Shown: positions 12,727 through 20,456, counted from the first letter of the stretch. The stretch is DNA of 20,456 nt from JBBTCJ01 sp038043285 (GCA_038043285.1 JBBTCJ010000120.1:1-20456); one strand, 5' to 3'. A program made the numbers and translations. The notes: generated from the sequence alone by a model not told the origin.

Positions 12727-13149
12727 ATGCCGGTCCACACCCGCCAGTTCGACATCCAGACCGCCGGATGCACCCAGGTTCTGAACCTCACCGAGCGGAT
12801 CACCCAGGCGGTGGCCGAAGGATGCATCACCGACGGTGTCGTGACCCTTTTCGTGGTCGGATCAACCGCCGCCGTCACGACGACGGAATACGAGCCAGGC
12901 CTGGTGAACCACGATCTCAAGGCCGCCTTTGAGGGTATCGCTCCCGAAGACGGGGTTTACCGGCATGAACAAACCTGGAACGACGACAACGGACACGCCC
13001 ACGTGCGGGCGTCGCTGGTCGGGCCGAGTTTGTCCGTTCCCCTCGTCGGAGGACAACTCGTTCTCGGTACCTGGCAGCAGATCGTGCTGATTGACTTCGA
13101 CACCCGTCCCCGCTCGCGACGAATCGTGATTCAAGTGATGGGGGAATAG
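12727..13149 (+). CDS. YjbQ/UPF0047 family protein
   Basis: The 140-residue product is a full-length member of the YjbQ family (UPF0047, often labelled secondary thiamine-phosphate synthase enzyme). Conserved blocks are LFVVGSTAAVTTTEYEPGLV (about residues 41-60), HEQTWNDDNGHAHVRASLVG (80-99) and the C-terminal LGTWQQIVLIDFDTRPRSRR (113-132). E. coli YjbQ shows weak thiamine-phosphate synthase activity, but the physiological role remains unsettled, so I give no pathway. The conserved histidines (H62, H80, H90, H92) are present. ATG 12727 fits the family start. It is divergent from aroC and convergent on the HIT gene with 99 bp between stops; no terminator hairpin is evident there. Confidence 0.93.
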   Translation: MPVHTRQFDIQTAGCTQVLNLTERITQAVAEGCITDGVVTLFVVGSTAAVTTTEYEPGLVNHDLKAAFEGIAPEDGVYRHEQTWNDDNGHAHVRASLVGPSLSVPLVGGQLVLGTWQQIVLIDFDTRPRSRRIVIQVMGE

Positions 13150-13248
13150 CCGCGGCGCCCAGGATGTCTCGGGAAAATAGCATTCGCAGTTCACCGCCCC
13201 TGCGACGTCCGTGACGAGGATTCGGGAGCCAGGGCGCACGTCCGCCGG

Positions 13249-13680
13249 TTATCGGTAGCGTGAAACGGCGGTCTGCAGCAACACTGCTAGCTCGCCGGCT
13301 CGGCCGGGTGGGTAGCTGCCCGGGTTCCAACGGTATCCCAGGAGATCGCCGCTTTTGCGTGGAATCAAATGGAAATGCAAGTGGGAAACTTGTTGCCCGG
13401 CCGCGCGCCCTTCGTTTACCAGGACGTTGAACCCCTCGGCCTTGGTCACCTCGAGCAACGCACGCCCCAACGACGGTAGAACCGATCCTAACTTCGCCGC
13501 CACGGACGGAGGCACCTCCGTCAGTTTACCGAAATGCTCCCGTGGAACCACAAGAAGATGCCCCTCGGTAAGCGGAGCAACGTCCAGGAAGGCTATCACC
13601 GCATCGTCTTCGTAAACCACCGATGCGGGAACTTCGACCGAAACGATGTTGCAGAAGATACAGGACGAAACTCGGCACAA
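13249..13680 (-). CDS. HIT family protein (nucleotide hydrolase or transferase)
   Basis: The 143-residue product carries the histidine triad HLHFHLIP (H100, H102, H104), with the usual preceding segments FLDVAPLTEGHLLVVPREHF (about residues 31-50) and GFNVLVNEGRAAGQQVSHLH (83-102). The N-terminal CIFCNIV has the paired cysteines (C7, C10) seen in zinc-containing HIT proteins. Members of the HINT/Hit-like branch hydrolyse nucleoside phosphoramidates or dinucleotides; the substrate is not predictable. The start is TTG 13680: no in-frame ATG or GTG lies closer, and the sequence reaches the cysteine motif right after it. It lies 61 bp downstream of rplQ on the same strand and might be the last gene of the alpha operon transcript. 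Confidence 0.93.
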   Translation of the reverse strand: MCRVSSCIFCNIVSVEVPASVVYEDDAVIAFLDVAPLTEGHLLVVPREHFGKLTEVPPSVAAKLGSVLPSLGRALLEVTKAEGFNVLVNEGRAAGQQVSHLHFHLIPRKSGDLLGYRWNPGSYPPGRAGELAVLLQTAVSRYR

Positions 13681-13741
13681 CTTGCGACCCCTCCCGCACC
13701 GACCGTCATGGCCTCGCCGGGCAGCAACGCCAACCGCGGAA

Positions 13742-14434
13742 TCACGCCTCGCCGCCGGCGGCGTCCTCCCCGCCCCGACCCGAACCGGTCCTCCCGCCGG
13801 GCGACGCCGAGCGTTGCTTGGCCAATTTCACGGCAAAGCTGTACCTCGCGTCGGCCCGACGACGCCTCGCCGATTTTCCCGGCTTGGTCAACGCACCCGG
13901 AGGTTCTTCCCTTCCGACCAGTTGCAAAATGGCCAATCGAGCACTGTCCCCGATCCGCGTCTGCGCCAACCGGATGATTCGCGTGTACCCCCCGGGACGG
14001 TCCATATACCGCGGCGCGATCGTCTCCACCAGTCGTCGCGTCACCGACTCAGCCGTGAACTCAAGCCGGCCCTTCGGATCCCCCGTGCGGTGCCGCTTGC
14101 CGCTGTGCGACCGCAACGTCCTGGCGCGCTCGGCATCGGACATCATGTTGTAATCGCTGCGTCGATCCGCCGGAATCATGGAACGATCCGTCATCATCTT
14201 GTGGATCGCGCGCCGCGCGGACAAAGCTCCGCCCGGATCCTTCGCGTCGGCGCACCGCCGAACTTTTACCGCCAGCGAAACGATTCGCTCCACAAACGGA
14301 CGCAGATTCTTCGCCTTGGGGCCGGTCGTCGTAATCTGACCGTGCTCCAGAAGGCTCTGCGCCATGTTGCGACGGAGCGCCTCGCGATGCTCCATCGTCC
14401 GATTCAGTCGCCGAAAATGTCGTCGATGTCTCAT
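13742..14434 (-). CDS. rplQ: Ribosomal protein bL17, with internal insertion and C-terminal extension
   Basis: The N-terminus is typical bL17: MRHRRHFRRLNRTMEHREAL, RRNMAQSLLEHGQITTTGPK and AKNLRPFVERIVSLAVK. The C-terminal half of the fold returns with RLVETIAPRYMDRPGGYTRI (134-153) and ARLAILQLVGRE (165-176). In bL17 from E. coli these parts are linked by a short helix; here about 45 extra residues lie between about 82 and 128, including SMIPADRRSDYNMMSDAERA. A further ~50 residues rich in Arg, Lys and Gly follow the domain. The total of 230 residues compares with about 120 in most bacteria. bL17 sits near the peptide exit tunnel on the large subunit. The gene follows rpoA, as in E. coli and Bacillus, 51 bp downstream. 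Confidence 0.95.
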   Translation of the reverse strand: MRHRRHFRRLNRTMEHREALRRNMAQSLLEHGQITTTGPKAKNLRPFVERIVSLAVKVRRCADAKDPGGALSARRAIHKMMTDRSMIPADRRSDYNMMSDAERARTLRSHSGKRHRTGDPKGRLEFTAESVTRRLVETIAPRYMDRPGGYTRIIRLAQTRIGDSARLAILQLVGREEPPGALTKPGKSARRRRADARYSFAVKLAKQRSASPGGRTGSGRGGEDAAGGEA

Positions 14435-14485
14435 GTCCCAACCTTCAACAAAACATGCAGGACGCCCAACCGTCCGCAGCCCAGA

Positions 14486-15550
14486 TCATTCGCCCATCGT
14501 GAACACTTCCATAGGCCCCGGCTGTTCCGAGCCGCCCTCGCCCGTCGCCGGCGGCATGCCCTCGGCCCCCTCGACCCGCATACCCAGCGACAGCCCAACC
14601 TCCGAAAGCCTCCGCTGCACTTCGTGCAGCGAGGTCTTCCCGAAGCTGCGCACCCGCAGCAGGTCCGCTTCCGACTTGCTCACCAGATCGCGCAGGGTCA
14701 GCACCCGGGCCGCCTCCAGACAGTTGCTCGCCCGAGCCGAAAGGTTCAGCGACGATACCCCCCGATCCAACATTTCCGCCTGCACGGCATCGGACGTCGA
14801 AATCCGCTGCACACCCCCAATGCCGTCCCGCACCACCGCGTCACCCAACTCATGGTAGTTGACGAACGGGTTCAGGTGCTTGCGGAGAATCATCCCCGCC
14901 TCCACCAAGGCGTCCTCCGGCCTCACGGTTCCCTTCGTCCACACCTCCAGAATCAAGCGGTCGTAGTTGGTTTTCTGTCCGACGCGCATGTCCTCCACGC
15001 GATAGCGCACGCGCATCACCGGCGAGAAAATCGAATCGACCGGAATAACGCCAAGCACTTGCTCGGGTCCGCGGTTGTCGATGGCCGTCGCGTATCCGCG
15101 ACCCGGCGCCACCGTCATCTCCACCTCGAAGGGCACGTTCGCCGTCAGCGTCGCAATCAAGTGCTCCGGGTTGGCGATCGTCACCGACGGATCCGCAACG
15201 ATGTCCCGCGCCCGCACGTCTCCAGTGCTCTGGCGGCGCAAAGTAATCGTCTTCGGATCCTCGCTGCTCAGCTTAAGCACGATCCCCTTGATGTTCAGCA
15301 GGATATCCGTGACGTCTTCGACCACGCCGTCGATGCTGCAAAACTCGTGCGTGACCCCTTTGATCTTCACGCTGGTAACGGCCGCCCCTTCGAGGCTCGA
15401 AAGGAGCACCCGCCGCAAAGCGTTACCGATCGTCGTCCCGAAACCCTGCTCGAACGGCTCAATCGAAAACCGGCCGTACGAATCCGTGCTGACGGCTTCG
15501 TCGCGAACGACGCGGCTTGGCAACTCCAATCCTCGCCATCTCATGCGCAT
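14486..15550 (-). CDS. rpoA: DNA-directed RNA polymerase subunit alpha
   Basis: The 354-residue product is the RNA polymerase alpha subunit, whose N-terminal domain dimerises and nucleates beta and beta-prime. Conserved motifs include FEQGFGTTIGNALRRVLLSS, VTSVKIKGVTHEF, DVTDILLNIKGI and GRGYATA. After a linker, the C-terminal domain contains LNLSARASNCLEAARVLTLR, DLVSKSEADLLRVRSFGKTS and LSEVGLSLGM, the region that contacts upstream promoter DNA and activators. The tail is acidic and Gly/Pro-rich. I chose ATG 15550 because GGAG lies 9 nt upstream; a farther in-frame ATG at 15595 gives a non-conserved Arg/Ala segment. It lies between rpsD and rplQ, the classic alpha operon order. Confidence 0.98.
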   Translation of the reverse strand: MRMRWRGLELPSRVVRDEAVSTDSYGRFSIEPFEQGFGTTIGNALRRVLLSSLEGAAVTSVKIKGVTHEFCSIDGVVEDVTDILLNIKGIVLKLSSEDPKTITLRRQSTGDVRARDIVADPSVTIANPEHLIATLTANVPFEVEMTVAPGRGYATAIDNRGPEQVLGVIPVDSIFSPVMRVRYRVEDMRVGQKTNYDRLILEVWTKGTVRPEDALVEAGMILRKHLNPFVNYHELGDAVVRDGIGGVQRISTSDAVQAEMLDRGVSSLNLSARASNCLEAARVLTLRDLVSKSEADLLRVRSFGKTSLHEVQRRLSEVGLSLGMRVEGAEGMPPATGEGGSEQPGPMEVFTMGE

Positions 15551-15626
15551 CGGAAGGATCTCCCTGCTGCGGGCGGCGGCGACTTCGCGCCGCATCGCCC
15601 AGTCAAGATTAGCGCCAGCCGGACGG

Positions 15627-16256
15627 CTAGCGGCTGCACATTTCGATGATCAACTGCTCTTCGACGGGTATCTGCACGTCCTCGCGCGTCGGAAGCCCCG
15701 CCACGGACGCCTCCAACCGCTGCGCATCCAGTTGCAACCACGATTGCAGCGGCGCGCCGCCGTCGCCCAACGACTGCTTCACGAACTTCTGGCTCCGTTC
15801 CGACGGCTTGACCGAAATGCGATCACCCTGGCTGACCAAATAGCCCGGACGGCTCACCCGCCGACCGTTGACGTAAATATGCCCATGGGCAATCGCCACC
15901 CGTGCGGCTTTGTGCGACTGCGCAAAACCCAACTTCCATACCACGTTGTCCAATCGGCGTTCGAGAATCGACAACAGCACTTCACCGGTGTTGGTCGTCC
16001 CGCGCTCGGCCATGCGGAAATAGCGCATGAACTGCCGCTCGAACACGCCATAGTACCGCTTCACCTTCTGCTTCTCGCGCAGGCGGACGCCAAAGTCCCC
16101 GGACTTCCGCCGCCGCCATGCGTGCATGCCCGGCGGATTGCTCTTCCACTGCTTCTCCATGGCGCACTTCGCCGTCTCGCAGCGATCGCCCTTGAGCATC
16201 AGCTTCAAGCCCTCGCGCCGACAAAGACGGCATACCGGTCCGATGTATCGTCCCAT
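15627..16256 (-). CDS. rpsD: Ribosomal protein uS4
   Basis: The 209-residue product is uS4, a primary 16S rRNA binding protein and 30S assembly initiator. The start MGRYIGPVCRLCRREG carries the cysteines C9 and C12, joined by C26 and C31, so this is the zinc-binding (C+) form. Further marks are REKQKVKRYYGVFERQFMRY and the S4 RNA-binding domain ERRLDNVVWKLGFAQSHKAA, HGHIYVNGRRVSRPGYLV. In E. coli uS4 represses its own operon; whether that holds here cannot be told from the sequence. ATG 16256 follows GAGAG. It lies 79 bp after rpsK and 76 bp before rpoA. Confidence 0.98.
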   Translation of the reverse strand: MGRYIGPVCRLCRREGLKLMLKGDRCETAKCAMEKQWKSNPPGMHAWRRRKSGDFGVRLREKQKVKRYYGVFERQFMRYFRMAERGTTNTGEVLLSILERRLDNVVWKLGFAQSHKAARVAIAHGHIYVNGRRVSRPGYLVSQGDRISVKPSERSQKFVKQSLGDGGAPLQSWLQLDAQRLEASVAGLPTREDVQIPVEEQLIIEMCSR

Positions 16257-16335
16257 AGATTCTCTCGTTTACCTCGCTTTACCGCCGCATTCCAGACCGC
16301 ACCCCAAACATCAACCGCATACCCGGCATCGCAAC

Positions 16336-16719
16336 CTAAACCCGACGTCGTTTGGGCGGACGACACCCGTTGTGCGGCAGCGGAGTCACGTCCTCGATCG
16401 AGTGAATCCGCAAACCCGACGACTGCAACGCGGTGATCGCGGCGTCTCGACCGCTCCCCGGTCCCTTAACCCGCACCTCAACCTCTTGCATGCCGAACCG
16501 TCGCGCCGCGTGCGCCGCCTGTTCGACCGCCCGCTGCGCCGCGAACGGAGTGCTCTTTCGCGTCCCCTTGAACCCCACCGTGCCTGCCGAAGCCCGCGCC
16601 AGCACGTCACCGTTGGGGTCGGTGATGGTCACCAGCGTATTGTTGAAACTCGCCTTGATGTGGGCGATGCCCCGGGCGACGTTTCGCCGCACTGCACGCT
16701 TTCCAGCTCGTTTAGCCAC
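16336..16719 (-). CDS. rpsK: Ribosomal protein uS11
   Basis: The 127-residue product is uS11, a platform protein of the 30S subunit that contacts 16S rRNA near the E site. Typical segments are GIAHIKASFNNTLVTITDPN, ASAGTVGFKGTRKSTPFAAQ, VKGPGSGRDAAITALQSSGL and the closing DVTPLPHNGCRPPKRRRV. The length matches the family. The start is GTG 16719, which overlaps the end of rpsM by 8 bp, so the two are probably translationally coupled. Confidence 0.98.
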   Translation of the reverse strand: MAKRAGKRAVRRNVARGIAHIKASFNNTLVTITDPNGDVLARASAGTVGFKGTRKSTPFAAQRAVEQAAHAARRFGMQEVEVRVKGPGSGRDAAITALQSSGLRIHSIEDVTPLPHNGCRPPKRRRV

Positions 16720-17101
16720 GCGCCAGCTCCTTCACGCCCTTCTTCCCGGCCACCGTCTTGCGCGGACCCTTGCGCGTCCGCGCATTGGTCCGAGTTCGCT
16801 GTCCACGCGCCGGAAGGTGCGCCCGATGCCGCTGACCTCGATAACACCGAATGTCCTTCAGCCGGGCGATGTTGGACTGGATGCTCCGGCGGAGCTGTCC
16901 CTCGACCTGGTGGTTTCGCTCAATCACCGAACCGATCCGAGCGATCTGCTCCTCCGTCAGATCCTTGGCCTTCAGGCCCACCTCGATCTGAGCCTCCTTC
17001 AGAATATCAATAGCGAGCTTCGGTCCCACGCCGAAAATGTACGGCAGAGAAAACTCGATCCGCTTGTTCGCAGGAATATCCACACCGGCAATACGGGGCA
17101 C
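16712..17101 (-). CDS. rpsM: Ribosomal protein uS13
   Basis: The 129-residue product is uS13, located in the head of the 30S subunit and contacting the P-site tRNA and the 50S subunit. It begins PRIAGVDIPANKRIEFSLPY and includes IFGVGPKLAIDIL (helix-hairpin-helix), DIRCYRGQRHRAHLPARGQR and the signature RTRTNARTRKGPRK. A short Lys-rich tail follows. The start is GTG 17101, 11 bp after rpmJ. It overlaps rpsK by 8 bp at its 3' end. Confidence 0.98.
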   Translation of the reverse strand: MPRIAGVDIPANKRIEFSLPYIFGVGPKLAIDILKEAQIEVGLKAKDLTEEQIARIGSVIERNHQVEGQLRRSIQSNIARLKDIRCYRGQRHRAHLPARGQRTRTNARTRKGPRKTVAGKKGVKELARG

Positions 17102-17112
17102 GCTCGCTCCTC

Positions 17113-17226
17113 CTACCCTTGGCGCTGCTTGTGGCGCGGGTTCGTGCAGATCACCCGCACGACGCCCTTGCGCTTAATCACCTTGCAGTTCTCGCAAATC
17201 CGCTTAACGCTCGCTCGAACCTTCAT
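17113..17226 (-). CDS. rpmJ: Ribosomal protein bL36
   Basis: A 37-codon gene lies in the gap between map and rpsM. The product begins MKVRASVKRICENCKVIKRK and ends NPRHKQRQG. Residues C11, C14, C27 and H32 form the zinc ribbon, so it is the zinc-binding (C+) type. bL36 is a small 50S protein near the peptidyl transferase centre. Position between map and rpsM is conserved in many bacteria. The frame, motif and position together leave little doubt. Confidence 0.97.
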   Translation of the reverse strand: MKVRASVKRICENCKVIKRKGVVRVICTNPRHKQRQG

Positions 17227-17260
17227 CCAACACCCTCGCGCGCCTCGCCGGCGCCTCCCC

Positions 17261-18073
17261 TCATCGACCGTCGGTCAGCACCTCGACGCCGCTCTCAGTG
17301 ACCGCCGCGGTGTGCTCAAAGTGGGCCGCGTACTGACCGTCTCGCGTCACCACCGCCCATCGCTCTTCGCCCGCGTACTGCACGTCCTTACGTCCGGCGT
17401 TCACCATCGGCTCGATCGCCAGCACAACGCCCGGACGAAGCTGGAAATCATACCGCCGCTGCCGTTCATCCCAAAAGTTCGGAACCTTCGGCTCCTCGTG
17501 CATCTCCCGGCCTATCCCGTGTCCGACGAACTCGCGAACCACGGAAAAACCCCGGTTCTCGACGAACTCCTGCATCCGCGAGGAAACCTCGCTCCACATC
17601 AGTCCGGGCCGAATCAACTCCAACGCCAGTTCCAGCGATCCCTGAGTCGTATCCAGCAACTCAGTCACCCGCGGCCCCACTTGCCCCACCGCGATGGTCG
17701 TTGCCGAGTCCCCGCAATACCCGTCCAGACGCACGCCGCAGTCGATGCTGACGATGTCCCCCTCGTTCAGCGGCCGGCGGTCGGGAATCCCGTGCACCAG
17801 CACTTCGTTGACACTGGTGCACAAGGCCGCAGGAAACGGTGCCCGAGCATGTGGGTTCTCCACGCCTTTGAATAGCGCAGTCCCGCCCGCCTCCGAAATC
17901 ATGCTCTCCGCCACCACATTCAAGTCCGCCGTGCACACGCCCGGGCGAACCAATTCCCGCATTCGCGACAGCACCGCGTGCACAACGCGCCCGGCCCGTC
18001 GCATTAGTTCAATCTCGCGGCGACTCTTGAGGATAATGCCTCGGTGTTGTGTCGCCCGCCCCACGAACTTCAT
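17261..18073 (-). CDS. map: Methionine aminopeptidase, type I
   Basis: The 270-residue product removes the N-terminal methionine from nascent proteins. The five metal ligands can be placed: D111 (VSIDCGV), D122 (YCGDSAT), H185 (EFVGHGIGREMHEEP), E221 (VLAIEPMV) and E253 (HFEHTAAVT). The substrate histidine H94 is in VLVHGIP. The N-terminus is about 15 residues longer than the E. coli enzyme before IKSRREIELM-like sequence begins. ATG 18073 has AAGG 5 nt upstream. In E. coli and Bacillus map neighbours differ, but secY-(adk)-map-infA-rpmJ is common in Bacillus; here adk and infA are absent on either side (46 and 34 bp gaps). Confidence 0.97.
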   Translation of the reverse strand: MKFVGRATQHRGIILKSRREIELMRRAGRVVHAVLSRMRELVRPGVCTADLNVVAESMISEAGGTALFKGVENPHARAPFPAALCTSVNEVLVHGIPDRRPLNEGDIVSIDCGVRLDGYCGDSATTIAVGQVGPRVTELLDTTQGSLELALELIRPGLMWSEVSSRMQEFVENRGFSVVREFVGHGIGREMHEEPKVPNFWDERQRRYDFQLRPGVVLAIEPMVNAGRKDVQYAGEERWAVVTRDGQYAAHFEHTAAVTESGVEVLTDGR

Positions 18074-18119
18074 CCGAACCTTCGTTCCACCCGCAGGCTC
18101 GATTAGCCCGCCGCCGTCC

Positions 18120-19493
18120 TCAACTCCGTGAACCCCGGATCGGTCCCTCGTTGCCGAGGAAGCCCTTGTAGTTCCGCATGATCAGGGCGGCCTCGATCCG
18201 CTGCACCAAATCCAGCGTCACACTCACCCCAATCAGCAACCCCGTCCCGCCCAGGAACGCCGACACCAGGAACGGAATCTGCAACGACTGCGCCACCAGC
18301 GTCGGGATGATAGCGATGATCGCCAGGAAACCCGCTCCGACGTAGGTGATCCGTCCCATCACCTTCTCTAGATAGTCCGCCGTCCGCTTGCCAGGCCGGA
18401 GTCCGGGTATGAAACTCCCGTAATCCCGCAGATTGTTGGCCATTTCCTTCGGTCTGAACGAGACGGTCGTCCAGAAATACGCGAAGAAATAAATCCCCGC
18501 AATCTCGGTCAACGTATAAATGTAATCGCCGCGGCCGAACGATTCACGCAGGAAACCCCAGACGGTCGTCGGCCAAATGTTGTAAAGAAACCCAAAGAAT
18601 ACCCCGGGGAACACCAGCATCGAACTAGCGAAAATGATCGGCATCACCCCGCCGTGGTTGATCCGCAACGGGAGATAATGCCGCTGACCTCCGTACACCC
18701 GCCGACCTCGCGTCTGCTTCGCCTGCTGAATCGGAATACGGCGCTGTCCCTGCGTGATCAAGATCGCCCCAGCCGTTACCCCCACAAACATCGCCGCCAA
18801 AAACAGAAGCTTTGGCAGATCCATCTTTCCTGTCGCCCCCGTGGTCTTGAAACTGACGTTCTGGATCACATACAGCGCCGCGTGAGGGATCCGAGCCATG
18901 ATTCCCGCCATGATGATCAGCGAAATCCCGTTGCCCAACCCGTATTCGTCGATCTGTTCGCCCAGCCACATCAGGAACATCGTCCCCGTGGTCAAGATGG
19001 CCGTCGCCATGACCATGTAGCTGAAGGACATCCCGAACCAGCGGCCCTGGAAGGGCGGAAAAATAAAGTTCTGCGACGCAAGGTACTGCATCCAGATCAC
19101 CGAGTTGATCAGGCAAAGCCCTACCGTTGCGTAGCGTGTGTATTCATTGATCTTGCGCCGGCCGCTCTCGCCCTCCTGCTGAAGCTTCTCCAGCGAAGGA
19201 ATCACCGTCACCAGCAATTGGAAGATGATCGACGCCGAGATGTACGGCATGATTCCCAGGCCGAAAACCGTGCTTTGCGTCAGATTCCCGCCCGTGAACA
19301 ACTCGAACGTGTCAATCAGGTCGCCGAACCCCCCGGCGCCCCCGGCGGCCCGACGCGCCCCCATCGCCAGTTGATCCACCCCCGGAACCGGAACCACGAA
19401 CCCAATCCGGTAGGCGGCGATCATCCCGAACGTGAACAGGAGCTTGTTGCGAAGCTCAGGAATCTTGAAAATATTGATAAACGTCGAGAACAC
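18120..19493 (-). CDS. secY: Preprotein translocase subunit SecY
   Basis: The 457-residue product is the channel-forming subunit of the Sec translocon in the inner membrane, working with SecE, SecG, SecA and ribosomes. About ten hydrophobic segments are visible. Diagnostic parts are ELRNKLLFTFGMIAAYRIGF (TM1), STVFGLGIMPYISASIIFQL (TM2/plug side), EYGLGNGISLIIMAGIMARI, RRVYGGQRHYLPLRINHGGV and MPIIFASSML, PGLRPGKRTADYLEKVMGRI. The last helix ends at VQRIEAALIMRNYKGF. The start is GTG 19493, 30 bp after rplO. Its length is close to the usual 430-450. Confidence 0.98.
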   Translation of the reverse strand: MFSTFINIFKIPELRNKLLFTFGMIAAYRIGFVVPVPGVDQLAMGARRAAGGAGGFGDLIDTFELFTGGNLTQSTVFGLGIMPYISASIIFQLLVTVIPSLEKLQQEGESGRRKINEYTRYATVGLCLINSVIWMQYLASQNFIFPPFQGRWFGMSFSYMVMATAILTTGTMFLMWLGEQIDEYGLGNGISLIIMAGIMARIPHAALYVIQNVSFKTTGATGKMDLPKLLFLAAMFVGVTAGAILITQGQRRIPIQQAKQTRGRRVYGGQRHYLPLRINHGGVMPIIFASSMLVFPGVFFGFLYNIWPTTVWGFLRESFGRGDYIYTLTEIAGIYFFAYFWTTVSFRPKEMANNLRDYGSFIPGLRPGKRTADYLEKVMGRITYVGAGFLAIIAIIPTLVAQSLQIPFLVSAFLGGTGLLIGVSVTLDLVQRIEAALIMRNYKGFLGNEGPIRGSRS

Positions 19494-19523
19494 GTGGTCT
19501 CATTCACCCAGGCGCCAGCGGCG

Positions 19524-19970
19524 CTATCCGACGCGAGCCTCTCCGCCCGCCGTCTTGATCTTTTCCTCGGCCGACCGGCTGAACTTCGCCGCCTCGACCG
19601 TCAGTTTCTTGGTTAACGTTCCCTCGCCCAAAATCTTCACCGGCAGCTGCAGCGATCGAATCAGACCCGCCTCCAGCAACACCTGCGCGGTCACGTGGGC
19701 ATTGGCGGTAAACGCCTTCTCCAGCGATCCGACGTTTACCGGGACGAACCGCTCGGTGAACTTGGCGTTGGTGAAACCGCGTTTCGGAATCCGCCGAAAC
19801 GTCGGCATCTGCCCGCCTTCCTGCAGACCGCGCTGTTTCCAGCCCGAGCGCTGACCGCAGCCCTTATGCCCTCGGCCACAAGTCTTGCCCAGCCCGGACG
19901 CTTCCCCCCGACCCACTCGTGTCGGTCGGCGATCCGCTCCAGCCTTGTCCGTAATATCCGCAATGTGCAT
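19524..19970 (-). CDS. rplO: Ribosomal protein uL15
   Basis: The 148-residue product is uL15, a late assembly protein of the 50S subunit. The Gly-rich N-terminal part RPTRVGRGEASGLGKTCGRG, then HKGCGQRSGWKQRGLQEGGQ and MPTFRRIPKRGF, is typical; the C-terminal domain includes VPVNVGSLEKAF and LPVKILGEGTLTKKLTVEAA. A GGAG is about 10 nt upstream of ATG 19970. The gene follows rpsE with only 7 bp between, so rpmD (uL30), which usually lies there, is missing from this position. Confidence 0.97.
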   Translation of the reverse strand: MHIADITDKAGADRRPTRVGRGEASGLGKTCGRGHKGCGQRSGWKQRGLQEGGQMPTFRRIPKRGFTNAKFTERFVPVNVGSLEKAFTANAHVTAQVLLEAGLIRSLQLPVKILGEGTLTKKLTVEAAKFSRSAEEKIKTAGGEARVG

Positions 19971-19977
19971 AGCAACT

Positions 19978-20456
19978 CTACTCCGCCAGAACCACCCCGC
20001 GCAGACGCTCGATCTCTTCTCGGCTGACCAGCTGCTTCAGCCCCTCCAGCGTCGCGCGAATCAGGTTCTTCGGACTGTTCGATCCGTAGCTCTTGGTCAG
20101 GATGTCCCGCACGCCGGCCAACTCCAAGACCGCGCGCACGCTTGTGCCCGCAATCACGCCGGTTCCCGGCCCCGCAGGAACCAGAAGCACCTGGCTCGCC
20201 CCGAACCGACCTAAAACCCGATGCGGAATCGTGCCGCCGACGAGTTTTATGCTGGTCATGTTCCGAGCGGCCGCTCGCTTCGCCTTCTCCACCGAAGGCG
20301 GAACCTCAGGCGACTTGGCGTACGCCGCGCCGACTCGGCCTCGACGATCCCCCACCACCACCAGCGCCCCAAAGCTGAAGCGCCGCCCCCCCTTAACCAC
20401 CTTCGCGCAGCGGTTAATCTCCACGACGATCTCGTCAACCCCGCCATCGCCATGAG
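19978..20456 (-). CDS. rpsE: Ribosomal protein uS5, N-terminus cut by window edge
   Basis: The frame is open to the right edge of the window. The visible part contains DEIVVEINRCAKVVKGGRRF, FSFGALVVVGDRRGRVGAAY, KRAAARNMTSI and the C-terminal VPAGPGTGVIAGTSVRAVLE, LAGVRDILTKSYGSNSPKNL, all typical of uS5. This protein lies at the mRNA entry of the 30S subunit and affects decoding accuracy. An in-frame GTG at 20424 is not the true start because homologous residues (DEIV) continue upstream. The missing piece should be short, since about 159 of the usual 160-200 residues are visible. It is the first visible gene of the spc/alpha operon segment. Confidence 0.97.
   Translation of the reverse strand, partial: HGDGGVDEIVVEINRCAKVVKGGRRFSFGALVVVGDRRGRVGAAYAKSPEVPPSVEKAKRAAARNMTSIKLVGGTIPHRVLGRFGASQVLLVPAGPGTGVIAGTSVRAVLELAGVRDILTKSYGSNSPKNLIRATLEGLKQLVSREEIERLRGVVLAE

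Noticed and set aside
13646..15649. A long open frame (667 codons) on the plus strand opposite rpoA and rplQ
   Set aside because: It is antisense to two unmistakable genes, is rich in Arg, His and Pro, and has no family motif. GC-rich third positions keep the opposite strand open.
16126..17875. Long plus-strand frames opposite rpsK, rpsM and map
   Set aside because: They mirror conserved ribosomal genes and encode low-complexity basic peptides, so they are shadows.

Overview
This 20.5 kb, GC-rich window looks like chromosomal DNA of a member of the Planctomycetota or a close relative. The inference rests on a secreted LolA-like protein of the type common in planctomycetes, a DUF1844 protein, an enlarged ribosomal protein L17, a ribosomal operon lacking genes found in E. 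coli and Bacillus, and intergenic palindromic repeats. No single gene proves the assignment.

Layout. (1) Positions 67-2002, plus strand: a secreted LolA-like protein and an SDR-type L-threonine 3-dehydrogenase. (2) Positions 1984-7005, minus strand, in transcription order: a family 2 glycosyltransferase, a conserved protein that resembles BshC, DUF1844, a rhomboid protease with a C-terminal helical extension, and a D-amino-acid aminotransferase-like enzyme; several junctions are overlapping or only a few bases apart. (3) Positions 7004-8242, plus strand: a TPR lipoprotein with no good start codon, behind a region full of inverted repeats. (4) Positions 8273-9790, minus strand: yidD and an Ala/Pro-rich tail-anchored protein, separated by a repeat pair. 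(5) Positions 10090-11363: rsmE, a compound repeat cluster and a tRNA-Leu(UAG). (6) Positions 11464-13680: aroC, a YjbQ-family gene and a HIT-family gene. (7) Positions 13742-20456, minus strand: the spc/alpha ribosomal operon, rpsE-rplO-secY-map-rpmJ-rpsM-rpsK-rpsD-rpoA-rplQ, with rpsE cut by the window edge.

The last third works as one unit: ribosomal proteins, the Sec translocon channel, N-terminal methionine removal and the RNA polymerase alpha subunit. The rest is a mix of housekeeping enzymes and envelope proteins (glycosyltransferase, rhomboid, TPR lipoprotein, YidD, LolA-like).

I found no defence system, CRISPR array, transposase, prophage or biosynthetic cluster. The most unusual material is non-coding: a 25-nt element (CCGCTC-N10-GCGGCTCTG) present four times as two inverted pairs, a second 38/39-nt hairpin element present as an inverted pair whose stems differ by compensating base changes, and a palindrome that appears to have expanded the coding sequence of rsmE. 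Among proteins, the L17 insertion and the BshC-like protein deserve a second look.
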